This document shows, in pieces, positions 1-13,300 of a stretch of DNA of 36,160 nucleotides (position 1 is the stretch's first letter; each line of letters begins with the position of its first letter). Origin of the DNA: an uncultured Clostridia bacterium (GTDB taxonomy: Bacteria > Bacillota > Clostridia > TANB77 > CAG-508); NCBI GenBank assembly GCA_947631225.1, contig CANRKM010000005.1, positions 1 through 36,160 on the forward strand, written 5' to 3'. Under the pieces are notes generated by a model that was not told the origin of the DNA, searched no databases, and saw nothing but the letters and a program-made list of their open reading frames with translations. The position numbers and the translations under genes were made by a program.

Positions 1-384
1 AACAATATTAGAAGGTAAGTCATTTATATTAATCCATTTTAATTCTTCATTTTTTTGAGGCTCATTAATAATTGGTTTACCAATCCATTTATTTGCTTTA
101 AAATATCCATTGTAATAAATACATCCATTTGATTTTTTATGTATCAGGCAAACAAATTCTAAATTTTCTTCTTTTATATCTATGTTAAGTTCTTCTTTTG
201 CTTCTCTACACATTGCGTGTTTCATTGATTCATTTTCATCAACATGTCCTGAAGCAGACAAATCATAAAAACCATCACAATACCCTGTATTTTTTCTTTT
301 TTGAAATAAGATTTCTTCATTATTTTCCTTTTCTCTTGTTAATAATAGCATTACTGCCGAAAAGCTTTTAAATCTTTCACTCAT
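1..384 (-). CDS. NUDIX hydrolase, 3' part cut by window edge
   Basis: The first 128 residues are present; the gene runs off the left edge in frame. The Nudix box is clear at residues 46-68: G46, E52 and R60-E61-x-x-E64-E65, with Asn where the box usually has its last Gly. It is followed by a hydrophobic strand segment. The start is ATG with AGGAGA about 7 nt upstream. Known family role: hydrolysis of nucleoside diphosphates linked to another group X, with Mg2+ bound by the REXXEE glutamates. The opening (FSAVMLLLTRE, then LFQKRKNTGYCDGFYDLSASGHV) resembles the house-cleaning or IPP-isomerase-like branch that acts on nucleotide or diphosphate metabolites. Substrate cannot be told from sequence. 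It is probably a separate unit from the DUF308 gene upstream; I did not find a convincing promoter in the 117 bp between them. Confidence 0.88.
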   Translation of the reverse strand, partial: MSERFKSFSAVMLLLTREKENNEEILFQKRKNTGYCDGFYDLSASGHVDENESMKHAMCREAKEELNIDIKEENLEFVCLIHKKSNGCIYYNGYFKANKWIGKPIINEPQKNEELKWININDLPSNIV

Positions 385-501
385 TATTAATTCTCCTTTT
401 TTACTCTAAGAAAAAAGTGCAATCTGATGTAATTCCTGCAACTGAAAGTCCAACAGTTTCTATTCTATATAAAAATGCTAATTAGATCCTTTAATCTATT
501 A

Positions 502-1038
502 TTATAATAATTCATCTACATATTTCATAAAAATTACACTTTCAATTAAATCAATTATTGAATATACTAACATTATTATTCCTATGGTTAAAATCAACGC
601 ACCATTTTGGAATAATATGTATACACCACTAACTATCATAATAATTGATAGTATTAGTGATACATTCCACATATCTATTTGTACTGCATGTAACTTTAAT
701 GACAATGACAACCTTATAAGTCCACTATATATTATCCAAAGTGCTATCATAATTCTAAACATAGACTCAATTAAATCACCACAAAATATAGTAATTAATC
801 CAATAATAATAGCAATGATTCCATAAATCAAATCATAATTATAAAAATCATATTTTCCATTTGATAAAAAATAATCTATGGTCTTAACAATTCCCATAGT
901 CATAAAAATTCCACCTAAAACATAAGATATGATTTTAATTGCTAAATCTGTTTTTACTATCATAAATATACCAATTATAGCAAATACAATAGATACTAAT
1001 ATGTCTACCCATCCTGATTTTTTCAAAAAATTCTTCAT
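502..1038 (-). CDS. DUF308/HdeD-like multi-pass membrane protein
   Basis: A 178-aa protein made almost entirely of hydrophobic helices, about six, in three pairs. The repeated pattern of helix, short polar turn and helix ending in G-x-x-x-x-x-G-I is what DUF308/HdeD-family proteins show. Their role is unknown in most bacteria; HdeD of E. coli is linked to acid resistance. The frame is open for 24 more codons upstream, but I chose the internal ATG because it has GGGGG about 8 nt upstream and gives the natural N-terminus MKNFLKKSGW; the longer version would start inside the promoter region. It is probably transcribed alone from the promoter at 1082-1110. Confidence 0.75.
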   Translation of the reverse strand: MKNFLKKSGWVDILVSIVFAIIGIFMIVKTDLAIKIISYVLGGIFMTMGIVKTIDYFLSNGKYDFYNYDLIYGIIAIIIGLITIFCGDLIESMFRIMIALWIIYSGLIRLSLSLKLHAVQIDMWNVSLILSIIMIVSGVYILFQNGALILTIGIIMLVYSIIDLIESVIFMKYVDELL

Positions 1039-1081
1039 TTTATTTTCCCCCAATCCAAATAATATACTAATTATTAGGATG

Positions 1082-1110
1082 ATTATATAATAAAAGAAAA
1101 ATAATTGCAA
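1082..1110 (-). promoter_or_regulatory. Predicted sigma-A promoter of the DUF308 gene
   Basis: On the minus strand TTGCAA (1105-1110), a 17-bp spacer and TATAAT (1082-1087). It gives a 5' leader of about 35 nt ahead of the chosen ATG at 1038. The -10 is perfect and the -35 matches four of six consensus bases. Confidence 0.5.
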
Positions 1111-1141
1111 CTAATATTATTAATAGCAAATTATGTAAATA

Positions 1142-1170
1142 TTGTAAAGTTATGTAAAATATGATATAAT
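1142..1170 (+). promoter_or_regulatory. Strong orphan sigma-A promoter, plus strand
   Basis: TTGTAA (1142-1147), 17-bp spacer, TATAAT (1165-1170) with an extended -10 TG at 1162-1163. It points away from the DUF308 gene and towards the terminator at 1254-1305. No recognisable plus-strand gene follows, so what it drives is unclear; see the candidate small RNA. Confidence 0.55.
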
Positions 1171-1176
1171 AATTTG

Positions 1177-1305
1177 TAAATAAAGTTTTAAGCGAATCTG
1201 GAGTGAAATTTTTAAGAATACCTGTGCAAAGTTTTTACAATAAAGAAGAATTAAAAACTAAAATAAAAGAGGCATTATTATAAACGCCCCTTTTATTTTT
1301 AGTTT
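1177..1305 (+). ncRNA. Candidate short transcript (small RNA or tiny ORF)
   Basis: Bounded by a strong plus-strand promoter ending at 1170 and a hairpin terminator at 1254-1305, so a transcript of about 130 nt is predicted. It contains one small reading frame, GTG at 1203 to TAA at 1283 (26 codons, ending KTKIKEALL). The GGAG that could serve as its ribosome site overlaps the start codon, so translation is doubtful. The 3' end overlaps, in antisense, only the stop codon and terminator of the giant gene. I match it to no known RNA family. Confidence 0.3.
1254..1305. terminator. Bidirectional hairpin terminator
   Basis: Arms 1254-1273 and 1286-1305 pair almost completely around a 12-nt loop. 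The GC part (GAGGC/GCCCC) sits at the loop, with A/T-rich outer parts that give U-rich tails in both directions. On the minus strand it starts at the stop codon of the giant gene (1299-1301); on the plus strand it would end the short transcript from 1177. Confidence 0.7.
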
Positions 1306-4300
1306 GATGTATTTTCTGAGGATGTGCTGTTTTCTTCTTTTGCATTTTCTTCATTTATTACATTGTTAGAAAAATTTGCATTAACTGTATTATTAGAAAC
1401 ATCTGTTAAATTTTCATCTATTACAGAATTAATATTTTGACTATTCTCCTCTTCAATTTTCGTAGAATTTGTAGTTGTTTTTTGTTTTTTATTTTTTGTT
1501 TCTGTATTTTTTTGTACAACCACTGGCTTATTGTTAGAGAATACTTCTGGCTGATAGCTAATTTGTTCTGATTGTGATTGAATATTTTGTGGTTTCATAA
1601 CTTTAGTATCTACAGGGTTACCTGCTCCTAATAATGTTGGTAATTCTCCTTTTGATAATTCTTCATCTGTTGGAATTTTCCATATTGTTTCGTCAAATTT
1701 CACACCATAATCACGGATGTTTGCATCTCCATTATGATCCCAGAATGCTTTATTATTTAAACCGTTTAGCCATTTGCCTTGATTTACTGTATCGTTCGCA
1801 CCATTATATGCTATTGCCATTATATTTCCTGCTTGAACTCCACTATTGTTACTTGATGGTCTTCCGATAAATTCAGCTATTTCATAATTATTTTTAAACC
1901 CATTTGTTATTATCGCTGAATTTGAACCAGTATCAAATTTAGCTGCCGTAGAAGATTCCATTATAGCAAGTGATATACAATTTTCAACAATACCACTATT
2001 TCTTACAGTACCTATAAATCCTCCAATATATGATTGCCCCTTTACCTTGCATGTAGTATAACAATTTTTGATTTCTGGGTCTGTTGAATAACCAACTAAT
2101 CCTCCACAATAGTTTCTCTTACCTGTAACAGTTCCTGTTGAATAGCTATTTTCAATAGAACCTTTGTTAATTTCTCCAACTAATCCACCAACTGAATCTT
2201 GTGAACCATTAACATTTACATCTAATGAACTTGATTTTTCAATTTTAGCATATTTTTCTAAGTTACCTATTAATCCTCCGACTTTTGTTGTTCCTTCAAT
2301 TGTTACTTTATATGTGTAACTATTCTTTATTGTAGTTGTATTTTGATTTTCTTTTATATTATCTACATTTGTTGCATTACCTATTAGTCCTCCTACATTT
2401 CTTGCACCCTTTATTGTTGTTCCTTCTACACTACATTCATCAAATGTTGTTTCTTTTGATTGACCAACCAAAGCACCTACTGTCTCTTTTCCTTTTGAAT
2501 CAATTGTTCCACCTTTTACTTTAACTCTTGTTAAGTTCGATTTTTCAGTTGTATTTGAAAGTGCTCCTAAAATTGTCTTATCTATACTTATTTCTGGGTT
2601 TTCAATTGTAAAGTTTTCAAATTTAGCACTTAATGTACTGTCAAATATTGGAATATTTACACCTGTAATTTTTTTGCCATTACCATTTATTTCACCTGCA
2701 AATGTTGAACGTATCATGCAATTTCCACTATTGTATTCAGATAAATCGATGTCACTTCCTAGTTTTATTTTTGCTGATGAGTTTTTGGTTATTTCATCTA
2801 TAAATTGTTTTCCATTATTTACTGTTACTTCTTCATTATTTGCTTGTTTTCCAAATGGTGTTGATCTTAGATCATCAGTATATCTCTTCAATTGATTAAA
2901 TATTTGTATTTTCAAAGCAGATGTTTTAGACATTTGTAATGTTCCCACATCTGATTTAACTTCACTAGCATCTTGTATTAATGTTTGTAAAAATTGATTT
3001 TTAATGTCTTCTTTATTTAAATATGATAATTTATCTGCATTTTCTGCTGCTTCGTTAAATCTTGCTTTCTTATATGCTTTTATATCCATTTCTGCTCCGG
3101 TTTTTCTCTTAGTTATTTCTGCTAATGCATGTTTGTCAGATACATATGGGTCACTTTCGCTCTTTAAAATATCTGTTGTCCATAATAACCAACCATTATC
3201 ATATCCTGCATATCCTAGCATTTCATAAGACATTACCCATAAGTTATCAACACTTGTAAAGTTTACATCACTTAGTGGATTGTACCAACGTATTGTTTTA
3301 TAACCCTCTGCTCCATAATCTATTGCATATTGTCCTTCTATTAAATCATCAATAGACTCTACTTTTTCAAAGTCTTTTCCTGCCCTTGATGGTTTAGTTT
3401 CAGTTTCTGGCATTTTTGAAAGGACTTTTTCTTGTTGGTCTCTACTTAATTCAAGTACTGCCTGACCTATTATATAATCTAAAACATAATTTAATTGGAA
3501 TGCTTTAGTATAATAATCTTCTACTTTTTCTGGTGATGAAATTCTATCTCCTGTCCAGTTTACTGTATGACTTGTATTTGAGTCATAATTTACAGAGAAG
3601 TTAAATTTACAAAATCCAGGTTTTTCGTAAGATTGTGTTAAGAATCCATCTGAATATGATTCTCCACCTACCGCAGGTCTTCTATTATGGTTTTTAAGTA
3701 TTAATGCTCCATCTTGGTCGTGCATTGTTTCATGTGACCAGATTTTGAAATTATCTAATAGAGCATTATCTTCCCAAAGAATTCTTGTTCCATATGCATA
3801 TGCTGCTGCTCCAATTCTTGCTGTCCAAATTCCTGTTGCTTCAGCAAACCATTTATGATAATCTTCTTGAGTTTGATTTGCATATTGCCATGCTTTCCTT
3901 GATAGTAATTTTCCATTTACATATTCTCCGTCGTTTGCTATGTTTGTATCTGTTTGAAGGTCATTCTTTCTATTGAAACAATATATTGCTACGTCTTGTT
4001 TCTTAGTATCTGAGCTTCCGCCACCTATCATTCCATAAATTCCTTCATAATTTCTCTTTACACTACTTGCAAAGCTTTCAATTTTCCTTTGCATTGCGTC
4101 AGCATTTTTTACTGGGTCTGCATAATAAACTCTTGTTGCACCTACATGGATTTGTGTTGGACATGAGTATATATATGCTGATTTTTCTGGTAACCTTAAT
4201 ACTGGAAGTAATATACTTGGCCAACATTTCAAGTAATCCCAAGCTCTATATCTTAGTCTGTCATCTTGATTATCCAACTTTGTTTCTACTATAAATCCGT

Positions 4301-7300
4301 TGAAGTTTTCTACTAACCAATCATTAACATCATCATATTTACCTGTATTTTTAATAAAATAATCTATGAAGTCTCCTATTTGAGGTAATCCTATTGTATT
4401 ACCAATGTTGTTTGCATAGAATGTATGTGTTGCTGATGTAGCCATATTGCTGTCATTTAATAATAACCTTGTTGTTAATGTATCATAATTAAATTCTCCT
4501 TCAAATATGTCTGTATGATATAGTAAGATGTCTTTTAGGTTATAATCTTCAACATTTATATTGTACCAACGTTTTACATATGTGTATGTTAATAAATATC
4601 TTTCTAATCTATTATTTGATAATAATTCGTTTTTAATTACTGATGCTGTTTTAACATCATCATTTGTAATATTGTAATTATTATTTGATAATAAATCTAG
4701 TATTACTTGTTCTGCTTCTTGCTTAACTGTATTTTCTTTAAAGATTGTTGAATATTTTTTATCGTCACGTTGTACTGAACTATCATCAAATGTTTCAGAA
4801 TATAGTCTACTATCTTTTGTTTTTGTTAATGTATCAATTGATAATACATAGTTTATATTTTTAACATAGTCTACTAATTCTTTTACAATGCTTGCATCTT
4901 TATTTATTACATAGTTTTTAAAGTTATATTTAACATTGTTGATACTTGGTATATTGTAACATACTACATTTCCGAAATATGTTTCAAAGTCCACTTTATA
5001 TTCTTTTATTGTTCTGTCTTTGAATACTAATTTAATTCTTTCAATGTTCTGATAATTTTCATTTGTAAGCGAATTTACAATTTTACCATTTTTATCGATT
5101 GGTAAAATACCCTGTATTAATTTTTGATTTAATTCATCGCTTTCATTTATATTTTTAGCATCTTCTATTATGTATTTTGCATCATAATATGGTGCTAGTT
5201 TAGATAAGTTGTGATATAGAATTTCTTTTGATGCATTGTAATCACTTTGTTCTTTAATTCTTTCATATCCAGGAATTTCAGCATTTGGGTTTGTTGGTTT
5301 GTTTTCACTACTTAATGGTTTTAGTTTTGGTAAAACTTCTCCACCACAATTTGTTAAATCCCAAATTCCTTCATCTAAACGTATTGTGTTTTTGTAGAAG
5401 TCTTGTGTGAATTTTTCTTTTTCTTGATACTTGAATGTTTTGTTTCCTGCTGTTAATGCTGAACATCCATAATTGTTTGTAGACTGTGAATTTATTCCAC
5501 AACCGTCTTTTATAATTGATGATACATTTCCACCGTCTGATATTGATACACAATTTCTTATTATTAGATTAGAACTTCCTGCTCCTACCATAGATCCACA
5601 TGAGTATTGTGTGCCATAGGCAGAATTTACATCAACATTTGTAATACAGTTTTCTAATACTACATTATTAGGGTTTGCTACAACTCCTGCTAAACATTGC
5701 CAGCCTGGCCAACCACCAATTGTACCTTCTACTCTACAATTTTTAATTACTACATTATCTGCCCTGTTTACCATTCCCCCTACATGTGAATTGTTGTATG
5801 CTGTATATGTAAGTGTTAATCCTGTTAGTTCACATTCTTCTATTGTTGTATTTCCATTTGCTTGATTGAACATTGTTCCACAATTATTTGATACATTAAA
5901 GACTACTCCTGTAAAGTTTACTCTTTTAATTTTTGCACCAATTGCTGTATTTGCAAGTATTCCAACATTTTGAGATTTTGCAATTACTACAGTATTTACA
6001 ATATTTACATTTTCTATTGTTGCTCCATTAATTTCATTAAATAATGGCATTTGTAAGTTTTTAATCATATGACCATTACCATTAATCTTTCCAGTAAATG
6101 TTTTATCTATATAAACATTATTACTTGTATCACCTACATAACTTGTTGCATCTAAATCTGTATTTAATGTAATTTCTTTATCTGGGTTATGTTTTAGTAA
6201 ATATACTAAACCTGTAAATGAATTTGTACTTACATAGTATGTGCACTCTTGATTGTTATATTGTATTTTAGTATTACTATCTTCTAGTTCTACTGTAATA
6301 CTTCCTTCTTTTCCTTCTGTATATTGTGTAGCTCCTACGTAGTTTAACGTTAATACTAGTTTTCCATTCTTTTCTTCATAGTAACCTATGTCTGAATAGA
6401 ATGTTGAAGTATTTAACATTGAAACTCTTACTAGGTACTGTTCTCCTCTATCTAACTCTTCTTTGGTTAGACCTTCCACAGCTCTTGTAACACCGTTTTC
6501 AAATTTCATTAATTCAATGTTTGTAATATCTTTTATTTCAATTGTTCTATCATCTAATGAGAATTCCCTTGAATATATTTCTTCTGTTAGTGAATTATTT
6601 TCCTTGTCTTCCAATTTTGAGTATGTTGCTTTTATTACAGCTTTGTATTTTCTTACATCATTGTTACTATTAAATTTTGCTGTATAGTCTAAGGCTTTAT
6701 TTCCTTCTACCTTTACTCCATTAATTTTCTCATTACTATCAGATTCGTATATATTAATTTGTACATTGTCTGCTACATCAACTAATGTACCTTCTTTGTC
6801 TTTTAATGAAACATTTAATATAATTTCATTTCCACTTTCTGAGAATGCAAAATATTTTACTCCAACTATATCTTTACATATTTCTACATTTACTTTGTGG
6901 TTAATGCTTTCTGGTAAATCTATTACTTTGCCTGTGTTTAAAACAATTTGTTTTAAATTAATTGTTTGTTTTCCACTAACACTGTAACCTGTAATGTTTG
7001 CTTTGAAAGTTCCTTCTTCTTCAATTACATCAAATAGTGCAACATTTCCTTCAACTTTTAATTTAACTGGTCTTAGGAATTCAGTTCCTGCATCAAAGTT
7101 GAATTTCAATTCTATTTCTTGGTTTTTCTCTACATTTGAAGGTGCTTTTAAATTAGTTATTTTTACATTGTCATCTGATTGAACCAAAAGTGGTGAGCTA
7201 TAAAGTATGTTATTGCTAAATTTGGTTATACCTTCAACTTCTGAATCTTCATTTTCAACAAGTGAGTAATCTGTTTTTACTTGTAACCAGTATTGTTCTC

Positions 7301-10300
7301 CTCTTGCCAAATCTTCCATGCTTATAATTTGCGATAGGCTTACTTTTTCTCCAGTTTTGTTAAATTCATAAGATTTTACTGGACTTTCATTTTTATATTC
7401 TTCGTTGTTATTTCCTTTATATTCATATACATCTACTGTGGCATTTTTAATAGTTCTTGAAGTTGTTGATTCTTTTTCTCCCTTTTCTTCAATAATATCA
7501 AATGTTAATTTAGGAGTACTACTATTTTCATAGTCTAGTTTGAAGTTGTCTAATCTTGGTGCTTCTGTTAATACATCTACTGGTGTTGAATTTAATATAT
7601 ATTCTTCACTATCTACTGTATATTTGTAGTCTAGTGTATTTAAACCAACTCTAGTTAAATCTATATTAAATTTACCTGCTTCTTCTGGTGCTTTTATTGT
7701 TGTTTCATATACATCCACTTTTCCTTCTACTCCTGATAGTTCAACATCTTGTTTATTTACTGTTGCAGATGTGATATGAGTTCCAGCATCCATATTACCT
7801 CTAATTAGGTATTCAATTTTAACTTCTTCGCCTTTTCCTACATATGAACTTGGTATCCATTCTCCTTTTTCATTTTTGATATATGTTTTAGTTTCTTCTA
7901 TACCTACACGAGTTTTGGCATTTAAGTTTAGTCTTGCATCTACACTTGGGCTAGCAGCTGCTCCAATACCAGTTCTGTGTTTCATTTGTACTATACCTTC
8001 TTGAACTTCTTCCATATATCCATGGTTTACGTCCATATATTTTTCATACCATTTACCATGTATTTCTACTCTATATGTTTTTGCAATTGGTATATTTACA
8101 AATTTTATGTCTTTACGATAACCTGCTTCTTGTTTTTTATCTGATTTTTCTCTTTCAGATATTTGCATTTTATCTATTTCATCATATTGTCTTTGTAAAT
8201 CTGCTTTATCTTCTGCTGTGGCTGCTTCAATTGGCTGTTCTGCAATTAGTTCTCCATTTTCATCATATACACAAGTAGATAGCGAACCTGGTACATAGTA
8301 ATCTTCCAAGTCATTTACTTTTACATATCCCTCTAAATCTGTTGAAACTGTTTTAGCTTCTTTATTTATGTTAGTTTTCTCTGCAATAGTAAAGAATGCT
8401 AATTGACCTTGTTCACGAGTTATGTTTGCATATGCTAATTCATTTACTTTAAACACTGTTTGTTTACCTGTTGCTTCATTAACTGCTACTACTTCGAGTA
8501 CTTTAAGTGGGTTTTGACCTATTTTTATACATTTATATGCTTCTGTTGAAAGGAAATCCATATCCATTATGGTATATAAATCATCGCCACCCCAATTTGA
8601 AAATTTATTGTCATCAATACTGTAATCAGCATATGTACCTTCTTCATCAGATGTATTGGTTTGATCTTTGTAAAAACGTAATTTAATTTCTTTAACTTTT
8701 AAATTTGCTCCTGTATGAATATTTACCATTCCCATTAACATTCCAGTTCCTGTTATATATTCTGGGAAAATTTGAAGATTTTCAAATGTAAAGTTTAGGT
8801 CTTTTACAACAGTTAGATTTTTAGTTATTTCATAAATTTCATTATTTTTTTCATCATTATCATATAGATTATATTTTCCTTTAAGTTTTAAATCATAAGT
8901 TCCATCTGGTAATGTTTCTCCATATTTACTAAAGTCTATATTGTTTTCCTTGTTTACATCTATTTCAATATTTTGATCTGCTAAGTATCTTTCACCTTTT
9001 CTTACATCTGTATCATTATTTACATCGTCGTTTGTTCCATATACTTCAACTTCTAATTTCCCGCCAACTATTGCATTATCTGGGTCATTTATCGTGAAAT
9101 CTGCCTGTGGTGTATTTAAAGTACCCTTTCCTGCATATGTAACTGTTGGCATTAATTTTCTAACTTTGAATTCTTGTGGTAATTGTTCTATTATATCTGC
9201 AGTTCTACTTCTATCATATTGTATTTGTTTTATTTCAAGGTTTTGAACACCTGCATTTGCGGCAAGTGCCTTTCCACCATAACTAATTTTGTATACGTCT
9301 CCTGCTTCTCCTTCTTTAGGTAGAAATTCTCCTGTGGTTACTTTTGTAGCTGTCCAAGTAGATTGATTATTTGGATTTTCTATGTTGTTTTTATCTGTTA
9401 AAACTATTTTCTTTATTGTTAAATCTGTATTATCTGAAATTCTATAATACATTGATATTGATTTATTTTTATCAACTACAATTGATTTATCCTCTTCAAT
9501 ATCTCCACCTGTTGATTTAATTTCTTCTACTTTTGAATGTATTGGAACTGAGAATTGCTTTGTAGCTGTTTTTTCATCTCCAATAAGTTCTGATGTTTGC
9601 TCTTCTTCCATTTGTGCTATATTACCACCATCAGCTAAATCATATATTCCTTCTATTTTTACAGTATATTTTGAGTTTGTGCTATATTTTTGGTCATCTA
9701 ATTTAATCTCATAAGTATCAGCTTCATTTTCTTTAATTTCTTTTTCATCCATATAAATGTCCATATATTGATTGTAATCTTGATAGTATTTATATTCATA
9801 TAATCCTACTTTGGCATTTATAAGAGCATTATCTGGGTCATTTATTTTAAATGATGCTGTTACAGATTCTGTAGATATTTTTTCAGGATCTATTGTTAAC
9901 TCTTGTGTTGTTGGTTTTGTTTTAAATAATATAAATTCTTTTGGTGCAATTTCTTCACTGTTTGCCCCTATTTGAACCTTGTTTACTTTATATTCTTGCC
10001 TTTTTCCATCTAAGTCATTTGGATATGCGAAGTCTGCTGTGTATGTAGTGATTCCAGTAATTTCATCTTTACTTTCTTTTTGTACTAATATTGGATTTTC
10101 AGTATCTTGAATGCTAAAGTTTTGCATCAAGTATTGTGAAATATCTCCTCCAATTTGTGTACTATTATCTTTTACTTTTATTTCTAATTTTGCCGTTTTA
10201 TTTTCTCTGTCAACAGAAATTACTTTTATATCTTGTACCTCAAAATTATATTCTTGGCTTAATGGTGCTATTTCTTGTAAAGCCAACTCTTTATTCTCTA

Positions 10301-13300
10301 CAGTTTTTTGTCCTTTTATATCTAAACTATATGTAGCAACTATTTTTAATTTTAGATGTTCATTTTTTGGAATTTCTCTATCTTCGTCATCTGTTAAAAA
10401 TGTTACTGTAATTTCTTTTGGTTCAGTACCTGTTGGGTTTATATCAACTGTTTTATAAGTAGTTGAACCATCTTCAGATGTAATTAATGCTCTTCCACTT
10501 GTAATTGTATCTTCTGGATCTACTATTGTAAACTTAATGCTTCTATCATTTGGATTATATTCTCCAATTTCTACTTTTGGTGCAATTTTTAGTATTTCTA
10601 CAGTTGTTGTATATGCTTCTTGTAATGCCACTGTTTGTTGTTTATACACAACCTTTTCAACTTTAAATGATTTTTCTCCAGAAGTAGTTTCTGTTTCATA
10701 TACTATTTTGTATTGATTTTCTGTTCCAGCTACTTTCTCAACTGGACATTCTGTTTCATCGCCTTCTAGTTTTATTGCCTCAATATCTCTTGGGTCATTA
10801 TCATCTATTGTATATATTACTGGGATTTGGGTCTTTTCACCTTCTCCTCTTTCTATAAAGCGACTTTCATCTTGCTTATCGTCTGTTGTTATTTTTGCCC
10901 AATTTGCAATATTTGCTGTTAAGGTACTATTTTGTAATGGTTCATCATTATGTGTTTTTCCATCATGTCTATCATAAGTAAATAGTACTTTTACTGTGTA
11001 TGTTCCTGCATTACTGTAAACCTTATCTATTGTAAAGTCTACATTTGCTGTTCCTTCTTCATTAAGTTTTGGTAAATCTATAACTTGATCTTTATCAACA
11101 ACTGTTACTTCACTTCCACCAACCATTACATGTGCTTTAATTCCTGTAACTGTTTTGTCTGGATCATTTAAATTAAATTTAACATTTATTTTGCCTTCAT
11201 CATTAAATGTTGCACTTTCATTTGTAATTGCTGGTTCTGTTAAAAATGCATATACACTATCTGTTTTTTCAAATTCTGAATCATTTTCCCCATTTTCTCC
11301 AATATTTAAGTCTTTACTTTTTAAGATTTTACCATTAGAGAATTTTACTCCTTGTAATTTTAGTTCTAGTTTTTCTATAGTGTTTGCAAATTTTACTTTT
11401 ACGTAATATCTATCTCCTCTTTGTTCTACTTCATAGAATTTATCAACAATATATGCATGTGTTAATTTAAGTGTATTATCTTTTGCAAAAGAACATGCAA
11501 AGCTAACTTCTATTTCTTGAGCTATGTCATCAATTTTTTCTATTTTTATTCCATTTATATATTCAAATTGATAATCTTTTACTTGATGATAGATTTGTTC
11601 TTGTGTTATTGTACCTTTTAATCCTTCTGGAATTGGCTCAACTAAAGGTTTCTCAGATGTTGTTCTATCATATTCTACTTCTATTGTAATTTTATATTTT
11701 TGTTCTTCTTCTAATTTTGGTAAATTTTCTTTTATTTGAATCATTTCGCCATCTTGTTTTTCAAATGCTATATCTTCTCCGACTTTTTCTCCGCTTTTTT
11801 TTTCTATTCTTACTTTTCCTGATTTAAAGCTATTATCTGTATCTTCTAATTTAAATCTTAAGCCTTGTTCTTCACTATATAAGTAATCTGAGATTTTAGG
11901 TTGGTTCTTTAATATATCAATTTGAGTAGTTGCTTTATCGTTTTCATTCATTATTGCTTTTGATGAAGTTTGGTTTTCTGTATCAGCATATGAAATTGAT
12001 TTTACTTCTACTTTCATTGTCTGTGGTTTCTCTGGTGCTTTTAATGTTAATGAATAATATTCTTCATTTTGTTTTTGTTCTTTGCCTACTCCTTCAAATG
12101 TAATTGTTTGGAATTCTTCACCACTTTCTACTCCATCTATTGTTTTTACTATATTGAAACCATTCGGTTTAAATCTATCTGTTCCTTCTGCATTATCTTC
12201 TATTGTATATTTTATTTTTATTTCTCCACCTTTTTCAACATAGTAATTTTCTGCTGTATTTTCAATTATGTTTGCATCTACATTTATTGTTACTGTATCT
12301 TCTCCTATTACTTGTTTAGTTTTTGCATCTCCAACATTTCTATCATAATCAGCAAGTAGTTGTACTGTGTAATCACCTTTTTGACTTACTGGATAATCAT
12401 TAAAATCAAATTCTCCTTGTGACCATTCTTTTGGTTCTTTAAGTAAAAGTGTTCCATCAGGATTAATAACATTTATATATGTTTTTGATATACTTGTTTC
12501 AGGGTCTTGTATTTGTATATTACCCTTAATTATCCTTTCAGCATCAACATCATCTGCATTTTCGCCTTCTTTTAGTTCTATTGTTGCTTTTACTGTGGCT
12601 GTTGGTTGAGTTTTGTATATTACAAGTTTATTTGGTATATCTTTAATTTCTTTTCCACCATTTAATGTAGCTTTTCTAAATAATACTTCACGTTTTACAT
12701 CTGGATCTACATTGTTTAATGTAACTGTATATTTATATACTGAAACTTTACCTTTTTGTGTATCTACTTCTCCTTCTGATGTCCATTTAAGTAAATTATC
12801 TTTAAAAGTTTGCTCATCTATTGTTATTTCTTTTATTAGTTCATTTGCAAGATTTGTGCTTTCAAATTCTATTGTAGCATTTTTAGCTTCTCTATCTACA
12901 CTAACTACTTTTTCGTTTTGAATTTTGAAATCATAATCTGATACAAATTTTATTTCTTTTTGATCTATTGCTAAAGCTTTTGTAATTGTTTCAAGTTCTG
13001 CATTATCTGTTAATTTATCTGCTAAATATGCTATACCATTTACTTTTAACTCATAAGTACCATTTTCAGTAAGTTCAATTGTTCTTATAGCCTCTGTATT
13101 ATCTTCTGATGTTCCAATTAGTTTGTTTTTATTATCTATCTCAACTTTTTCATATTCCGAAGTTTCTGGATTTAATTTTAACAACTCTATAGTAGCTCCT
13201 GCTTCAAATTGAGTATTTTCGTGTTCTGATGCATGAACAACTCTTGCATTATCTGGGTTATTTAATTTTACTATTAAATTTGTTTTTTCATCTACTTCTT

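Noticed and set aside
408..492. Plus-strand reading that ends ...PTVSILYKNAN and resembles a gene end
   Set aside because: It has no start or upstream coding part, since the region before it is the NUDIX gene on the other strand; probably chance.
1203..1283. 26-codon plus-strand frame (GTG to TAA) in the short transcript
   Set aside because: The only GGAG overlaps the start codon and no ATG is available; not called as a gene, only mentioned within the candidate RNA.
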